From assembly GCA_964291465.2 (NCBI GenBank), contig OZ219942.1:1-64000 (forward strand): a DNA stretch of 64,000 nucleotides, in the 5' to 3' direction. The stretch comes from JAGWBJ01 sp964291465 (GTDB lineage Bacteria > Chloroflexota > Dehalococcoidia > Lucifugimonadales > JAGWBF01). Below, piece after piece: positions 25,375 to 33,468 of this stretch. The translations under genes were made by a program, and so were the position numbers. A model generated the notes under the pieces. That model saw only the letters and a list, made by a program, of their open reading frames with translations, made no database searches and had not been told where the DNA came from. Position 1 is the first letter of the stretch, and the number at the start of each line of letters is the position of its first letter.

Positions 25375-25809
25375 TCAGCTCTCCTGGTCCTCGATGCACC
25401 GGGCGCAGGTGACGTATATCTCGATGCGGTGGCCGACGATGTCGCCCGGGATGTCCTCGCCGATGGCCCTCATCAGGCGCTCGATGGTCGTGGCGCGGAA
25501 CTCTCCAACGTCCCCGCAGCCGACGCAGACCGTGTGATGATGGTGCTCGACCCGGGACAGGCTGTACCTCGGGGCCCCATCCATGAGGTTCAGCTTGCAT
25601 ATGACACCGGACTGGAGGAGGAGCTTGATGGTCCGGAAGATGGTGGCCCTGCCAACGGTCGGCAGCTCTCTGCCGATCTCGTCGGCGGTAAAGCCCTCCT
25701 CTTTCCCCTCCAGGGCCTCTATGATGGCGCGCCGGGGGGCGGTGGACCGGTATCCTCCGTCCTCCAGGACGGCCATTATGTCGCGCCGAGGATTGAGTAC
25801 GGGTGCCAT
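25375..25809 (-). CDS. Fur-family regulator, probably Zur
   Basis: 144 residues from the ATG at 25809 (a TTG at 25833 would add eight). N-terminal winged helix with GYRSTAPRRAIIEAL and RATIFRTIKLLLQSGVI, then the dimerisation domain with VEHHHHTVCVGCGDV and the closing CARC; the two CxxC pairs form the structural Zn site. Its place directly before the zinc uptake genes, all on one strand, makes Zur the most likely identity: with Zn bound it would repress the locus. Candidate palindromic operators lie at its own start and before the binding-protein gene. Confidence 0.88.
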   Translation of the reverse strand: MAPVLNPRRDIMAVLEDGGYRSTAPRRAIIEALEGKEEGFTADEIGRELPTVGRATIFRTIKLLLQSGVICKLNLMDGAPRYSLSRVEHHHHTVCVGCGDVGEFRATTIERLMRAIGEDIPGDIVGHRIEIYVTCARCIEDQES

Positions 25810-25823
25810 GATACTGCGTATCA
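25809..25823. promoter_or_regulatory. palindrome at the start of the Fur-family gene
   Basis: TGATAC TGC GTATCA is a perfect 6-3-6 inverted repeat touching the ATG at 25809 and inside the transcript from the promoter at 25865-25893. It is a candidate autoregulatory operator, though unlike the 17-base palindrome before the binding-protein gene in exact sequence. Confidence 0.4.
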
Positions 25824-25864
25824 CACTCGCCAAGCATTAAGCCCGCGTTGAATGGGGCGACGCT

Positions 25865-25893
25865 AGGCTAGCAGGAATGGCATCACTTGTCAA
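25865..25893 (-). promoter_or_regulatory. promoter of the Fur-family gene
   Basis: On the minus strand TTGACA (25893-25888), 17-bp spacer, TAGCCT (25870-25865). Transcription would begin near 25858, about 50 bases before the ATG at 25809. Confidence 0.55.
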
Positions 25894-26035
25894 CTTTCGA
25901 GTGCGATTCGGTCCGGGGGATGGCGTGCTCGATGGTCCATCCTTTCCAAGCCCGCCGGGAGGGCGAGGCCCATGCCCCCGATGATGGGTCCCCGCCGTGG
26001 AACAGGGCCCTGGAAGGTGCTACAATCAGGGTGCC

Positions 26036-26815
26036 ATGGAGCCCTCCGCCACGCCCAAGAGCCGCGCCGCGACCCGCTCCAGGAAGAGGGACCTGACGGC
26101 GCCCCCGCGGAACGGCCTGAAGCCTGCCGAGGTCCTGGCGGCCCTGTCCCAGCAGTACGCGCCCTTCCCCCAGCGGGCCAGGTACGACCCGGCGTCGGAG
26201 ATCGTGTTCACCATCCTCTCCCAGCACACGTCGGACAGCAACTCAGAGCGCGCCTTCCACCGCCTCATCGACGCTTTCGGGTCCCTGGAGGCCGTGGCCA
26301 AGGGAGACGTCGACCTGATAGCCCAGAGCATCAACGTTGGCGGGCTGGCCAGGATAAAGGCGCCCCGTATCAAGCAAGTGCTGAACCTGATCCTGGAAAG
26401 AGTGGGCTCCCTGGACCTCTACTTCCTCAGGGAGATGCCCCTGGAGGAGGCGAAGGCCTGGCTCCGGGCGCTGCCGGGCATCGGGCCCAAGTCGGCGGGG
26501 GTGATCCTGTGCTTCGCCCTGGAGATGCCCGCCATGGCGGTGGACACCCACATCTACAGGGTCGCCAAGAGGACGGGCCTGGTCGGTCAGAAGACCAGCT
26601 ACGAAAAGGCCCATGACATCCTGGAACGGGCCGTGCAGCCCGAGGAGATATACTCCTTCCACATGTCCCTTATCACCCATGGCCGGCGCGTTTGCAAAGC
26701 GCCCAGGCCTCTCTGCGGCCTGTGTGTACTGGGCGAGAATTGCCCGTCGAAGCACCTGGGCAACGCCAAGGCCAAGGCCCGCGCCGCGAAAAAGAGAAAG
26801 TCGAAGACGGGCTAG
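26036..26815 (+). CDS. nth: endonuclease III
   Basis: 259 residues from the ATG at 26036. DNA glycosylase/AP lyase of base excision repair, acting on oxidised pyrimidines. Helix-hairpin-helix LPGIGPKSAGVIL carries the catalytic Lys, VDTHIYRV the catalytic Asp, and CKAPRPLCGLCVLGENC is the C-x6-C-x2-C-x5-C ligand set of the 4Fe-4S cluster. The basic, Lys/Arg-rich N- and C-terminal tails are longer than in E. coli Nth. A TACAAT -10-like hexamer at 26021-26026 lies so close to the ATG that the transcript may be leaderless. Confidence 0.95.
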   Translation: MEPSATPKSRAATRSRKRDLTAPPRNGLKPAEVLAALSQQYAPFPQRARYDPASEIVFTILSQHTSDSNSERAFHRLIDAFGSLEAVAKGDVDLIAQSINVGGLARIKAPRIKQVLNLILERVGSLDLYFLREMPLEEAKAWLRALPGIGPKSAGVILCFALEMPAMAVDTHIYRVAKRTGLVGQKTSYEKAHDILERAVQPEEIYSFHMSLITHGRRVCKAPRPLCGLCVLGENCPSKHLGNAKAKARAAKKRKSKTG

Positions 26816-26835
26816 GCCCCGAGGTGGCACCAGCG

Positions 26836-27861
26836 ATGAGAGTCGGGATAATAAACGTCACGGGGTACGCGGGGGCGGAGTTGGCCCGCATCCTGTACCA
26901 CCACCCCGAGGTGGAGATAGCGTCGGTGACGGGGCGAAGCGCGGCCGGCAAGAGGCTGCCCGAGGCTGTGCCCCACCTGTGGAGGCTGGACCTCCCGGTC
27001 ACCAGCCAGGTGGAGGAGCCGGTGGACCTCGTCTTCTCCAGCCTGCCCAGCGGCGCCAGCGCCGAAGCACTGGCGCCCCTGGTGGAGAGGGGAGTGCGGG
27101 CGGTGGACATCGCGGCGGACTTCCGCCTGCACGACCCCGAGGGGTTCAGGGCGGCCTACAAGATGGACCACCCGGCCCCTCACCTGCTGGAGAGGGCAGT
27201 CTACGGTTTGCCCGAGGTGCACCGCAAGGCCATCGCCGGGGCCGACGTGGTGGCGAACCCGGGCTGCTACCCGGAGGCGGCGCTCCTGGCCCTGGTCCCT
27301 GCGGTGAAGGCGGGGCTGGTGGAGAATGACGTGGTCGTCGACGCCAAGTCGGGCGTGTCGGGGGCCGGCAGGGGCAGCATCACGTCCAACCCGATGTACC
27401 ACTTCGCCGAATCCAACGAGAACGTTCTCGCCTACGGTCTGGAGGGTCATGGCCACCGTCCGGAGATCGCCCAGGAGCTGGCGGAGCTCGGGGGGCAGGA
27501 CGTCCGTGTGACATTCGTGCCGCACCTGATCCCCATGACCAGGGGGATCCTGGCCACCTGCTACGCGGGGTTGAAGGACGGGTCCACCAGCAGGGAGAGG
27601 GTGAGGGACGTGTACCGGGAGTACTACGAGGGCGAGCCCTTCGTGCGAGTGGTGGACACGCCGCCCAGGACGAAGGAGACGACCGGGTCGAACGTCTGCC
27701 TGGTCCACCCCACCGTGGACCCGCAAACGGGCAAGCTCATCGTGGTGAGCTGCCTGGACAACCTGGTGAAGGGGGCGGCGGGCCAGGCCGTGCAGAACAT
27801 GAACCTGATGGCCGGCTTCCCGGAGACCACCGCGCTGGAGAGTCCAGCTGTATACCCCTGA
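26836..27861 (+). CDS. argC: N-acetyl-gamma-glutamyl-phosphate reductase
   Basis: 341 residues. Third step of arginine synthesis: NADPH reduction of N-acetylglutamyl phosphate. N-terminal Rossmann motif NVTGYAGAEL, catalytic Cys144 in NPGCYPEAA, and HLIPMTRGI in the catalytic domain. The segment KGAAGQAVQNMNLM at the end is a family signature. ATG at 26836 has a GAGGTGG site and the gene follows nth after 20 bases. No other arg gene is nearby. An equivalent LysW-dependent reductase is an alternative, but no LysW/X gene is here. Confidence 0.95.
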   Translation: MRVGIINVTGYAGAELARILYHHPEVEIASVTGRSAAGKRLPEAVPHLWRLDLPVTSQVEEPVDLVFSSLPSGASAEALAPLVERGVRAVDIAADFRLHDPEGFRAAYKMDHPAPHLLERAVYGLPEVHRKAIAGADVVANPGCYPEAALLALVPAVKAGLVENDVVVDAKSGVSGAGRGSITSNPMYHFAESNENVLAYGLEGHGHRPEIAQELAELGGQDVRVTFVPHLIPMTRGILATCYAGLKDGSTSRERVRDVYREYYEGEPFVRVVDTPPRTKETTGSNVCLVHPTVDPQTGKLIVVSCLDNLVKGAAGQAVQNMNLMAGFPETTALESPAVYP

Positions 27862-27881
27862 GCCGGGGACAGGCAACTGCC

Positions 27882-28628
27882 ATGCCCAACTGCGGTGACC
27901 GCACCGCAGCCAGCAAGACCGGGCATCCGGGAGGCGGTTTGCGCCAGCCATCGGTGCTTGTCATAGAAGACGAGGAGACCCTGCGAGAGGCCCTGAAGTA
28001 CAATCTCTCCAACCAGGGCTACGAGGTATTCGTGACCCCGGAGGGCAACGAGGGCCTGGCCCTTGCCCGGGAGCTGAAACCGGACCTGGTCATACTGGAC
28101 GTGATGCTCCCAGGTTTGGACGGCTTTCAGATATGCCGCGTCCTCCGCCAGGAGAGCAGCGTACCCATACTGATGCTCACGGCCAAGGCCGAGGAGATCG
28201 ACCGGGTGCTGGGGCTGGAGCTGGGGGCCGACGACTACGTGGTCAAGCCCTTCAGCATGCGGGAGCTGCTGGCCAGGGTCCGGGGGATGTTGAGGCGGTC
28301 CAAGCGCCCGGCTGAGCAGCCCGCCCGAGAGATCATCGCCTCTGGAGACCTGGAGCTGGACCCCAACTCCCACACCGTGCGCCGGGCGGGCGTCCCCCTG
28401 GGCCTGAAGCCCCGGGAGTACGCCCTTCTGTCGTTGATGATGACCAACAGCGGCAAGGCATACACCCGCCACGAGATCCTCGACCGCGTGTGGGGGCAGG
28501 ACTACATCGGCGACACACGCACCGTCGACGTCCACATCCGATGGCTTCGGGAGAAGATAGAGCCCGACCCGGGCAACCCGGAGAGGCTGATCACCATCCG
28601 GGGAGTGGGCTACCGTTTCCAGGGATGA
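27882..28628 (+). CDS. OmpR/PhoB-type response regulator
   Basis: 248 residues. Receiver domain with the acidic pair IEDEE, phosphate acceptor Asp73 (VILDVMLPG), switch Thr in LTAKAEE and the conserved Lys in VVKPFS; then a winged-helix effector domain ending TVDVHIRWLREKIE and IRGVGYRF. Binds DNA when phosphorylated by the kinase encoded next, whose ATG overlaps its stop (ATGA). The true start may be the TTG at 27939, four bases after a GGGAGG site, which removes an unusual 19-residue N-terminal tail. Confidence 0.93.
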   Translation: MPNCGDRTAASKTGHPGGGLRQPSVLVIEDEETLREALKYNLSNQGYEVFVTPEGNEGLALARELKPDLVILDVMLPGLDGFQICRVLRQESSVPILMLTAKAEEIDRVLGLELGADDYVVKPFSMRELLARVRGMLRRSKRPAEQPAREIIASGDLELDPNSHTVRRAGVPLGLKPREYALLSLMMTNSGKAYTRHEILDRVWGQDYIGDTRTVDVHIRWLREKIEPDPGNPERLITIRGVGYRFQG

Positions 28629-30385
28629 GGCTGCCGCGTTCTCTGCAATGGCGCATCGCGCTGGCCTACACCGCCCTCATCGTAGTGTCCATGGCGGCGG
28701 CCAGCACCTACATCTTCGTGTTCGTCCGCGGCACCTACATGTCCGACCTCGAGCTGCGCCTGGAGCACGAGGTGGGCCTGCTGGGCCAGACCGCCGAGCG
28801 GTACTTCCGGGGGTGGATATCCCTGGACCAACTACGTCTTGAGAGCGAGAGAGTGGGCGCCGTCATCGACGCCAGGGTCACCGTCATCGAGGCCGACGGC
28901 GCGGTGCTTGCGGACACCTGGGAAGACCCGGCGCTGATGGAGAACGACGGCCGGCGGCCCGAGGTCCGGGAGGCCCTGGCCACCGGGATCGGCAGAAGCA
29001 CCAGGTTCACACCCACGGTGGGTCAGGAGGTCCTGTACACGGCCGCGCCGGTCTACGTGGAGGGCGTCCTGGCCGGAGTGGCCAGGGTCGCCGTGCCCAC
29101 GTCCCAGGTCCGGTCCAACCTGAACGGCATCATAGCCGCGGTGGCCCTGTCTGGTCTGGTGGTGACCCTTCTTTCCGTGGCGCTGGGGTATTTCGTGGCC
29201 CGCCGGACCGCCCGCTCCGTCAGGTCTGTCACCGAGGGCGCCCGGCGGCTGGCCCAGGGAGACCTGGAGCAACGGGTCCACGCCCGCTCCAGCGACGAGA
29301 CCCGGGAGCTGGCGGACACGTTCAACAGCATGGCCGCCACCCTGAAGACCACCTTCCAGGAGCTGGCGACGGAGCGCAACCGCCTCTCCGCCATCCTGGA
29401 GACCATGGCAGACGGCGTGGTCATGATCGGCCCCAACAGCGAGGTGGTGCTCATGAACCAGGTGGCCCAGGACCTGCTGGACGCCGGGACCTCGGACCCC
29501 GTGGGCAGGCGCTACGTGGAGCTGGTCCGGGACTACGACCTGCTGTCTTTGGTTTCCCGCGTCCTGCAGACCGGTGAGCCGGGGTTCGAAGAGGTGACCC
29601 ACTCTTCGGGCAAGCTCCTGAGCGCGGTGGCCGTCCCCCTGGTGGAGGCCCGGTCGGCGGCCGGAGTACTGCTCACCCTCCACGACCTGACCCGCGTGCG
29701 CCAGCTCGACACCACCCGCCGGGAGTTCGTCAGCAACGTGTCCCACGAGCTGCGAAGCCCCCTGGCGTCGATCAAGGCCGCGGTGGAGACCCTGGAGGAC
29801 GGGGCCATATCCAGGGGCGACGTTGCCCGGGACTTCCTTGGGCGCATACACGGCGACGTGGACCGGATGATAAACATGGCCGGCGACCTGCTGGACCTCT
29901 CCCGGCTGGAGAGCGGCCAGGCGTCCCTTCACCTCTACCCCATAGACCTGCGCCCCCTGATGGAGGACATCAAGGACCGGTTCGAGGACCGGGCACTGGC
30001 GGGCCGGGTGGCGGTCCGTGTAGGCGGCGACGAAGACCTGCCGCTGGCCGTCGGCGACGAGGAGAAGCTGGGCCAGGTGCTGGTCAACCTGGTGGACAAC
30101 GCCCTCAAGTTCACCCGCGAGGGAGGGACCGTGACGCTGTCGGCCAAGGGCCGGGAGAAGGACGTGGAGGTGCAGGTCCAAGACACCGGCATCGGCATCG
30201 GCCGGGAAGACCTGCCCCACGTGTTCGAACGCTTCTACAAGGTGGACCGCTCCCGACGGGACCCCGGCACGGGGCTGGGCCTGGCCATCGTCAAGCACAT
30301 CGTCCAGCTCCACGGGGGCGACGTGAGCGCGATCAGCGAGCCCGGGGTCGGCAGCACCTTCGTGTTTAGCCTGCCCAAGGCGTGA
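28625..30385 (+). CDS. sensor histidine kinase, PhoR/VicK-like
   Basis: 586 residues. Membrane segments at about 11-34 and 168-190 enclose an extracytoplasmic sensor domain; then HAMP (191-243), a PAS domain (about 250-355), HisKA with NVSHELRSPL (His374) and a HATPase domain with N, G1 and G2 boxes (NLVDNALKFTREGG, DTGIGIGREDLPHVF, GTGLGLAIVKHIV). This is the PhoR/VicK layout, so phosphate or cell-envelope stress are the likeliest inputs; the ligand is not visible. Translationally coupled to the response regulator. Confidence 0.94.
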   Translation: MRLPRSLQWRIALAYTALIVVSMAAASTYIFVFVRGTYMSDLELRLEHEVGLLGQTAERYFRGWISLDQLRLESERVGAVIDARVTVIEADGAVLADTWEDPALMENDGRRPEVREALATGIGRSTRFTPTVGQEVLYTAAPVYVEGVLAGVARVAVPTSQVRSNLNGIIAAVALSGLVVTLLSVALGYFVARRTARSVRSVTEGARRLAQGDLEQRVHARSSDETRELADTFNSMAATLKTTFQELATERNRLSAILETMADGVVMIGPNSEVVLMNQVAQDLLDAGTSDPVGRRYVELVRDYDLLSLVSRVLQTGEPGFEEVTHSSGKLLSAVAVPLVEARSAAGVLLTLHDLTRVRQLDTTRREFVSNVSHELRSPLASIKAAVETLEDGAISRGDVARDFLGRIHGDVDRMINMAGDLLDLSRLESGQASLHLYPIDLRPLMEDIKDRFEDRALAGRVAVRVGGDEDLPLAVGDEEKLGQVLVNLVDNALKFTREGGTVTLSAKGREKDVEVQVQDTGIGIGREDLPHVFERFYKVDRSRRDPGTGLGLAIVKHIVQLHGGDVSAISEPGVGSTFVFSLPKA

Positions 30386-30433
30386 CAGCCCCCCGGCCAT
30401 GACCGGGCCGGCGGCGGCTTAGCCTGTCGCCCT

Positions 30434-30462
30434 TTGCCGGTCGCCAGCGAAGCTGCTAGAAT
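30434..30462 (+). promoter_or_regulatory. promoter of the LsrF-like aldolase gene
   Basis: TTGCCG (30434-30439), 17-bp spacer, TAGAAT (30457-30462), 57 bases before the ATG at 30519; AAGGAGG follows as ribosome site. Confidence 0.55.
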
Positions 30463-30518
30463 CGGAAACTATCGAGTAAGGGAGCCGCCTAGTATCGGAT
30501 TAAGGAGGCGCCGCCGCT

Positions 30519-31319
30519 ATGGACTGGGGAATGGCCAACCGCATGTCTCAGCTAATACAGCCCGACGGCCGTTGCATGTTCCTGCCGGTGGACCACGGCT
30601 ACTTCCAGGGACCCACCAGGAAGCTGGAGCAGCCCGGCAAGACCATCGAGCCGTTGCTGCCCTACGCCGACGCCGTGTTCCTCACCCGGGGCGTGCTCAG
30701 GTCGGCGGTGGACCCAGCCGGGGCCAGGCCCGTCATCCTGCGCGTTTCGGGAGGCACCAGCATGGTGGGCAAGGACCTTGCGGCCGAGGGGGTGACCACG
30801 TCCATGGAGGAGGCAATACGGCTCAACGCGGCGGCGGTGGGCATCTCCATATTCGTGGGCAGCGACTACGAGCGGGACTCCCTGCTCAACCTGGCGAAGC
30901 TGGTCAACGAGGGCGAGAAGTACGGGATCCCCGTGATGGCCGTCACCGCCGTCGGCAGGGAGCTGGAGGCCAGGGACTCACGTTACCTGGCCCTCTGCTG
31001 CCGCATTGCCGCGGAGCTGGGCGCCCGGGTGGTCAAGACCTACTGGTGCGCGGAGGGGTTCGACAAGGTGGTGGACGGCTGTCCCGTGCCGGTGGTGATG
31101 GCGGGCGGGCCGCGGGTGGACTCGGAGCGCGAGGTGTTCGAGTTCGTCCACGACGGCATCGAGACTGGCTCCATCGGAGTAAACCTGGGGCGCAACATCT
31201 GGCAGCACGACTCTCCCGTTGCAATGATGCGAGCCATCCGGCACATCGTCCACGAAAACGGGACCGCGGCCAGCGCCTACGACCTGTTCCAGACCGTCCA
31301 GGCCGAGGCGTCCGGGTAG
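30519..31319 (+). CDS. LsrF/DeoC-family class I aldolase
   Basis: 266 residues. TIM-barrel aldolase closely patterned on LsrF, the thiolase that ends autoinducer-2 breakdown: DWGMANRMSQL, FLPVDHGYFQGPT, TRGVLRS, VKTYW (the Schiff-base Lys strand), VVMAGGPR and GVNLGRNIWQ. It lacks the N-terminal extension of E. coli LsrF. The related archaeal-type ADH synthase and fructose-bisphosphate aldolase share this fold. No lsr transporter, kinase or regulator is nearby, so an autoinducer role is uncertain. Confidence 0.88.
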   Translation: MDWGMANRMSQLIQPDGRCMFLPVDHGYFQGPTRKLEQPGKTIEPLLPYADAVFLTRGVLRSAVDPAGARPVILRVSGGTSMVGKDLAAEGVTTSMEEAIRLNAAAVGISIFVGSDYERDSLLNLAKLVNEGEKYGIPVMAVTAVGRELEARDSRYLALCCRIAAELGARVVKTYWCAEGFDKVVDGCPVPVVMAGGPRVDSEREVFEFVHDGIETGSIGVNLGRNIWQHDSPVAMMRAIRHIVHENGTAASAYDLFQTVQAEASG

Positions 31320-31405
31320 AGCCGAGGGGCCGACGGGGCCCGGTCGCCTCCCCTCGAGAGGCCGTCCCCTGCCGCAACTCCGTAGGCGGCATATCGTCGC
31401 TGCTA

Positions 31406-31435
31406 TTTACCCTCTCCGCCGGGTTGGGCTATAAT
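31406..31435 (+). promoter_or_regulatory. promoter of the duplicated-domain gene
   Basis: A perfect TATAAT at 31430-31435 with TTTACC at 31406-31411 (18-bp spacer), 50 bases before the ATG at 31485. Confidence 0.55.
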
Positions 31436-31484
31436 ACGCGTAATATCAAGTGTCCAGGGCCCATGGCCCGTAAAGGAGAACGCC

Positions 31485-32288
31485 ATGAAGCTGGGGAGTA
31501 CCAGGATCGACGCAGGTGACCTGAAGTTCGCGATGGAATACCGGGACCTCATGCATGACCAGGGCGTGTGCCTTCAGGTGGGCACGGAGATAGACGGCAG
31601 GGATGTCGAGATTCTCCGGTTCGACTGCTTCGACCACGACCCGCATTACCACTACGGGCCGGAGAAAAACAACGAACGGCTCCACCTGGACACCACCACG
31701 GCGGGCAACCCCATCGGATGGACCCTCGACCAGCTCAGAAACCACCTGCCCCAGATGATCCGCCGGGCCGGTTACGACGCCCTGGCCGACAGGCTGCACG
31801 ACTACCGGCAGGCAAGCCTGGTGGCCAACAAGCTGAACGAGGTGGAGGAGACCGCCCGGGAGATGTCCATGGCCCAACGGGCCATCGTCATCCACAACCG
31901 GGGCGACGAGGTGTACGAGGTCGGCAACATAAAGTTCGGACTGGAGTTCCGGGAGCTCAAGGCCGACCGCGGCCTGGCTATCCACGTCCTGAGCGACGTG
32001 GCCGGACAGGAGATAGAGATCCTCGCCTTCGACTGCTTCGAGAACAACCCCCACTACCACTACGGCACCAGGAACAAGAACATACGCCTGTACTGGGACA
32101 CGACCACCGTACCGGACACCCTGGACTGGACCATGGGGCAGTTCAAGTCAGGCAAGCTGCCCGCCATGATCGAGCGGGCGGGCTATCCCGCCATAGTCGC
32201 CGAGATGGACAACAACCTGATCATATCCACGGTGTCCAAGGAGATAGCACCGCGGGCCATGGAGATCAGGGCGGCCCACACCAGATAG
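31485..32288 (+). CDS. unknown protein with two copies of a DCF-PHYHYG domain
   Basis: 267 residues from ATG 31485 with an AAGGAGAA site. The two halves (about 8-105 and 140-250) align: FAMEYRDLMHDQGVCLQVG with FGLEFRELKADRGLAIHVL, FDCFDHDPHYHYG with FDCFENNPHYHYG, LHLDTTT with LYWDTTT, and MIRRAGYDAL with MIERAGYPAI. The invariant His-rich PHYHYG with nearby Asp and Cys suggests a metal or ligand site in each half. No signal peptide. I do not recognise a named family. It has its own promoter and terminator, so it is a single-gene unit. Confidence 0.85.
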   Translation: MKLGSTRIDAGDLKFAMEYRDLMHDQGVCLQVGTEIDGRDVEILRFDCFDHDPHYHYGPEKNNERLHLDTTTAGNPIGWTLDQLRNHLPQMIRRAGYDALADRLHDYRQASLVANKLNEVEETAREMSMAQRAIVIHNRGDEVYEVGNIKFGLEFRELKADRGLAIHVLSDVAGQEIEILAFDCFENNPHYHYGTRNKNIRLYWDTTTVPDTLDWTMGQFKSGKLPAMIERAGYPAIVAEMDNNLIISTVSKEIAPRAMEIRAAHTR

Positions 32289-32313
32289 GCGGCAGGCACA
32301 CCAGCCACCGAGG

Positions 32314-32349
32314 AAGGCGGACGGCACGCGCCGGTCCGCCTTCTCTTTG
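32314..32349 (+). terminator. rho-independent terminator
   Basis: AAGGCGGAC pairs with GTCCGCCTT (9 bp; an inner GGC/GCC extends it) and is followed by CTCTTTG. It ends the duplicated-domain gene 26 bases after its stop codon and lies just before tRNA-Glu. Confidence 0.75.
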
Positions 32350-32388
32350 CCTTTCAGACGGTCCCCGCGTGCGGTATACTTAGCCAGT

Positions 32389-32467
32389 GCCCCCATCGTC
32401 TAGTCAGGTCTAGGACGCCACCCTTTCAAGGTGGAGATCAGGGGATCGAAGCCCCTTGGGGGCACCA
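32389..32467 (+). tRNA. tRNA-Glu (UUC)
   Basis: Cloverleaf with 7-bp acceptor stem (GCCCCCA / TGGGGGC), anticodon stem CCACC/GGTGG and loop CTTTCAA with anticodon TTC at 32425-32427, T stem AGGGG/CCCCT, and a genomically encoded CCA at 32465-32467. The D loop is slightly long. The T loop reads ATCGAAG where TTCGAAT is usual; the UCGA core is kept. Confidence 0.95.
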
Positions 32468-32573
32468 AACTGTCTCTTTAACAGGGGGATGCCGGGCAAC
32501 AGGGACGGCGGCAGCATGACGCCAGGCACCGGGCTGGCGATTTCAGCGGTGCACAGGGCGGAACGGGAAGAGT

Positions 32574-33422
32574 ATGAACACACCGGCTGACAAGGTGAAG
32601 GAGGAGAACATCTGGAAGGACGGGGCCCGTTGCGCCGTGATGATGACCTTCGACCTGGACGGCGAGAGCTCGTGGATCAACCGCGACCCCGCCCTGGCCG
32701 ACCGGCCCCTGCACATGTCCATGGCAGCCTACGGGCCCAAGGCCGGCGCCCCGCGCATCCTCGACCTGCTGGACCGCTACGACATCAAGACCTGCTTCTT
32801 CATCCCCGGCTGGATAGTCGAGCACTATCCCGACCTTTGCACCGACATCGTGCGCCGGGGTCACGAGGTGGGCCATCACGGCTACCTCCACGAGAAGCCC
32901 TTCGACATGTCCGGGCCCGAGGAGGAGGAGGCGCTGCTGGTCAAGAGCCTGGAGATCTTCCAGCGGGTCCTCGGAGTGCGGCCCGTAGGGGCCCGGGCGC
33001 CCTCGGCCGACCCCAGCAAGGTCACCATGGATCTCTACAAGAAGCACGGCTTCCTCTATCACACCAACGCCCTGGACACCGACCTGCCGTACCTCCACGA
33101 AACGAGCCACGGGCCGCTGGTGGAGTTTCCCACTGCCTGGTGCAACAACGACGCCCCTTTCTTTCTGTTCAGCTCTGTGCCACGGGTCGGCAACGGGATC
33201 AGAAGCCACCAGGACGTGTCGGAGATCTGGGAGGAGGAGTTCGAGGGCTTGTACGAAGAGGGCAGCTTCTTCAACTGGCTGGGCCATCCCCAGGTGATCG
33301 GACGGCCGTCACGGACCAGGATGCTGGAGAGGCTCATCCAGAGGATTCTCGACAAAGGGGACGTGTGGTGGCCGAAGCCGGTGGAACTGGCCCAGTTCTG
33401 GCTGTCCCGGAGCTCGTCGTAG
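32574..33422 (+). CDS. polysaccharide deacetylase (NodB-homology) family protein
   Basis: 282 residues, one NodB-type barrel. Motif 1 TFDLDGESSW carries the catalytic Asp pair, and motif 2 HEVGHHGYLHEKP the metal His. The arrangement, cytosolic location (no signal peptide) and length resemble the PuuE / HpPgdA branch, which hydrolyses allantoin-like or peptidoglycan amides, rather than secreted chitin deacetylases. A GGGAAGAG site precedes the ATG. It is followed after 46 bases by an enolase-superfamily gene. Confidence 0.88.
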   Translation: MNTPADKVKEENIWKDGARCAVMMTFDLDGESSWINRDPALADRPLHMSMAAYGPKAGAPRILDLLDRYDIKTCFFIPGWIVEHYPDLCTDIVRRGHEVGHHGYLHEKPFDMSGPEEEEALLVKSLEIFQRVLGVRPVGARAPSADPSKVTMDLYKKHGFLYHTNALDTDLPYLHETSHGPLVEFPTAWCNNDAPFFLFSSVPRVGNGIRSHQDVSEIWEEEFEGLYEEGSFFNWLGHPQVIGRPSRTRMLERLIQRILDKGDVWWPKPVELAQFWLSRSSS

Positions 33423-33468
33423 CACTGCACCGACGTCCCGGACACGACACAGAACAGGGGCCTGACAC

